Origin: MGOM01 sp035455265
GTDB taxonomy: Bacteria > Chloroflexota > Anaerolineae > Anaerolineales > E44-bin32
NCBI GenBank assembly: GCA_035455265.1
Contig: DATIFK010000213.1
Span: forward strand, 1-7,482
Direction of reading: 5' to 3'
Length of the DNA stretch: 7,482 nucleotides
Part shown: one piece after another, positions 5,981 through 7,482 of the stretch
Layout of the letters: the number at the start of each line of letters is the position of its first letter
Numbering within the stretch: position 1 is the stretch's first letter
Made by a program: the position numbers and the translations under genes
Notes under the pieces: model-generated
The model's input: the letters and a program-made list of their open reading frames with translations, nothing else
The model's database searches: none
Told to the model about the DNA's origin: nothing

Positions 5981-7378
5981 ATGCCCTACCGCCGCTTCGC
6001 CCTCGTTCCTTTGCTGGTCGCCACGATCGCCTGCTCCACGCTGACCAGGGGCCTGCCGTTGGTGGTGACGCCTGCGCCAACACTTCGTCCAAGCCGGACG
6101 CCGACTCCGTCGCCAACTTCTGCTCCGACGCTTGCCCCTCCGGCCTTCGTCCCGCCGGAGTGCTCGCAGGTCCCCCTGGCCACCATCCCCGCCGCCACGG
6201 TCCTCGCCGAGCCGACTCCCGGCGCGGAGGCCAATCCGCCGATAGAGATCTCGGAGCAACGAGCGGTCTTCCGAGAACTCAAATCGACGATCGAAGAGGT
6301 CTACCTCTATCCAGACTTCAACGGCGTCGATTGGCCGGCCCTGGTTGCCACCACCCAGTCGCACATCGACGCCGGCCTCGACACGGAGGCCTTCTACCGT
6401 GAGCTCGAAGGGTTCGTCGCGGCGCTCAATGACGAACACTCCTACTTCGAGTCCCCCGTCCAGGTCGCGGCCAGCGAAGCGGAACTGGCGGGAACGGCCG
6501 ACTTCGTCGGGATTGGCGTGTTGGTGGAGCCTCTTCCCGAGAAGGGTCGGCTGGCGATCCTGGCCACCTTCCCCGGGTCTCCGGCCGACCGCGCCGGGCT
6601 GCAGGCTCACGACAGCATCCTGGCCGTGGATGGGCTGCCCGTGGCGGAGGACGGCCAGGCGTTCCCTCAGCGAGTTCGCGGGCCGGAATGCTCGGCCGTC
6701 GTTCTGACCGTCCAATCTCCCGGCGAGCCCCCGCGCCTGGTCGAGGTCGTTCGTCAGCGCTTCGTTGCCAGCTCGCCCGTATTGGCTCAGCTGGTTCCGA
6801 CGACGGACGGCTCGCGAATCGGCTACATCTTCGTGCCGACGTTCTTCGACGAATCGATCCCCGCCCAGGTCCGCCACGCCCTCGTGGACTTCGGAACCCT
6901 GGATGGATTGATCCTGGACAACCGCATGAACGGGGGCGGAAGCAGTACGGTTGTCGAACCCATCCTGGCCTTCTTCACCTCCGGGACCCTCGGCCACTTT
7001 GTCAGCCGGACGGCTGAGCGTCCCCTGGAAGTCGCCGCGGATCCGGTGCACAACTCGCAGGACGTGCCCCTGGTCATTCTGGTGGGAGAAGACACGGTTA
7101 GCTTCGGCGAGATCTTCTCAGGAGCGCTCCAGGACATCGGGCGCGCCTCGATTGTCGGGCAGACGACGCTGGGCAATGTCGAGACGCTGCACGGGTACGA
7201 GCAGCGCGATGGTTCGCGCGTCTGGATCGCCGAAGAACGCTTCCAACCCCTCCACACCGAGGCGGATTGGGAGACGCAGGGTATCGTTCCCGACGTCGAG
7301 GCTTATGCGGACTGGGACACGTTCACTCTGGAGACTGATCCAGGCGTCGCTGCCGCTTTGAAGCTGCTGGGGCATTGA
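5981..7378 (+). CDS. S41-family peptidase lipoprotein with a PDZ domain (C-terminal processing/tricorn-like)
   Basis: The 465-residue product starts with a lipoprotein signal peptide, MPYRR plus a hydrophobic core, ending at ATIAC (Cys18 lipidated), then a Pro/Thr linker to about 86. Residues 91-156 are the N-terminal helical part with LNDEHSYF (149-156), including His153. A PDZ domain follows at about 170-265, with GIGVLVE (177-183) and FPGSPADRAGLQAHDSILAVDG (197-218). The protease core has GYIFVPTF (281-288), LDNRMNGGGSS (312-322) and DTVSFGEIFSGALQD (371-385), with Ser374 the predicted nucleophile. The Lys that serves as base in CtpA-type enzymes aligns with Asn399 (GQTTLGNVE), so a Ser-His-Glu arrangement as in tricorn-type S41 members is more likely, using His153. 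It acts outside the membrane on unfolded or C-terminally exposed substrates that are not identifiable here. An upstream in-frame TTG at 5927 lies in the terminator and would bury the signal peptide, so ATG 5981 is chosen. Confidence 0.92.
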   Translation: MPYRRFALVPLLVATIACSTLTRGLPLVVTPAPTLRPSRTPTPSPTSAPTLAPPAFVPPECSQVPLATIPAATVLAEPTPGAEANPPIEISEQRAVFRELKSTIEEVYLYPDFNGVDWPALVATTQSHIDAGLDTEAFYRELEGFVAALNDEHSYFESPVQVAASEAELAGTADFVGIGVLVEPLPEKGRLAILATFPGSPADRAGLQAHDSILAVDGLPVAEDGQAFPQRVRGPECSAVVLTVQSPGEPPRLVEVVRQRFVASSPVLAQLVPTTDGSRIGYIFVPTFFDESIPAQVRHALVDFGTLDGLILDNRMNGGGSSTVVEPILAFFTSGTLGHFVSRTAERPLEVAADPVHNSQDVPLVILVGEDTVSFGEIFSGALQDIGRASIVGQTTLGNVETLHGYEQRDGSRVWIAEERFQPLHTEADWETQGIVPDVEAYADWDTFTLETDPGVAAALKLLGH

Positions 7379-7380
7379 GA

Positions 7381-7422
7381 CAGTGGTCAGTGGTCAGTGG
7401 TTAGTGGTCAGTAGTCAGCGGG
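7381..7422. repeat. Tandem array of the heptamer CAGTGGT (six decaying units)
   Basis: Three identical units CAGTGGT (7381-7401) are followed by TAGTGGT, CAGTAGT and CAGCGGG (7402-7422), each 7 nt and progressively diverged. The array begins 2 nt after the peptidase stop. There are no spacers, so it is not CRISPR. Short heptamer tandem repeats of this style occur between genes in cyanobacteria and other large bacterial genomes; it probably expands by slippage. Confidence 0.85.
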
Positions 7423-7435
7423 GAGAGGTCCCGCT
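7417..7435 (+). terminator. Weak hairpin downstream of the S41 peptidase gene, possible terminator
   Basis: AGCGGG (7417-7422) pairs with CCCGCT (7430-7435) around a 7-nt loop, followed by TCCAG rather than a U-tract. It is 38 nt past the stop codon. It may contribute to termination, but the missing U-run makes this a weak call. The remaining bases to 7482 show no supported gene on either strand. Confidence 0.25.
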
Positions 7436-7482
7436 TCCAGGGGCGAGGACGGCGGCGTAGCTCGAGGACCTACCCGCGCCCA

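Noticed and set aside
4553..7051. 832-codon open frame on the minus strand
   Set aside because: It lies antisense to ahcY and the S41 peptidase, both with full family motifs. Long antisense frames are expected at this GC content, and the translation shows no domain or plausible start signal.
7381..7422. CRISPR array
   Set aside because: The units are 7 nt, contiguous and without spacers, and there are no cas genes.

Overview
This high-GC window most resembles a Chloroflexota (Anaerolineae-like) chromosome. The reasons are two lipoproteins with Thr/Pro-rich linkers just after the lipobox, strongly GC-biased third positions, long antisense open frames typical of high GC, and a short-form adenosylhomocysteinase next to a mycobacterial-type adenosine kinase. 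The taxonomic call is an inference from gene style only.

Layout. Positions 1-1662 (minus strand) hold the N-terminal 554 residues of a TPR lipoprotein, probably the front part of a soluble lytic transglycosylase whose catalytic domain lies beyond the window edge. A divergent control region (1663-1851) carries a promoter for that gene with the start codon at the predicted transcription start, a large GC-rich hairpin, a second promoter facing right, and a short structured leader. Positions 1852-5872 (plus strand) are a tight four-gene operon: mtnA, adenosine kinase, a GNAT acetyltransferase and ahcY. The first pair overlap by 4 nt and the other gaps are 6 and 2 nt. A strong intrinsic terminator at 5896-5931 ends the operon. 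Positions 5981-7378 (plus strand) encode a secreted S41-family peptidase lipoprotein with its own TATAAT box 6 nt before the ATG. The last 100 bases contain a decayed tandem array of a 7-base unit and a weak hairpin.

How the genes work together. The operon handles spent S-adenosylmethionine. AhcY cleaves S-adenosylhomocysteine to homocysteine and adenosine. The adenosine kinase traps adenosine as AMP, which pulls the reversible AhcY reaction forward. MtnA takes the methylthioribose-1-phosphate (or 5-deoxyribose-1-phosphate) branch of SAM by-products. The GNAT enzyme has no obvious place in this scheme and is the open question of the operon. The two flanking lipoproteins are unrelated cell-envelope functions. 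I see no tRNA, rRNA, CRISPR array, insertion sequence or phage gene.
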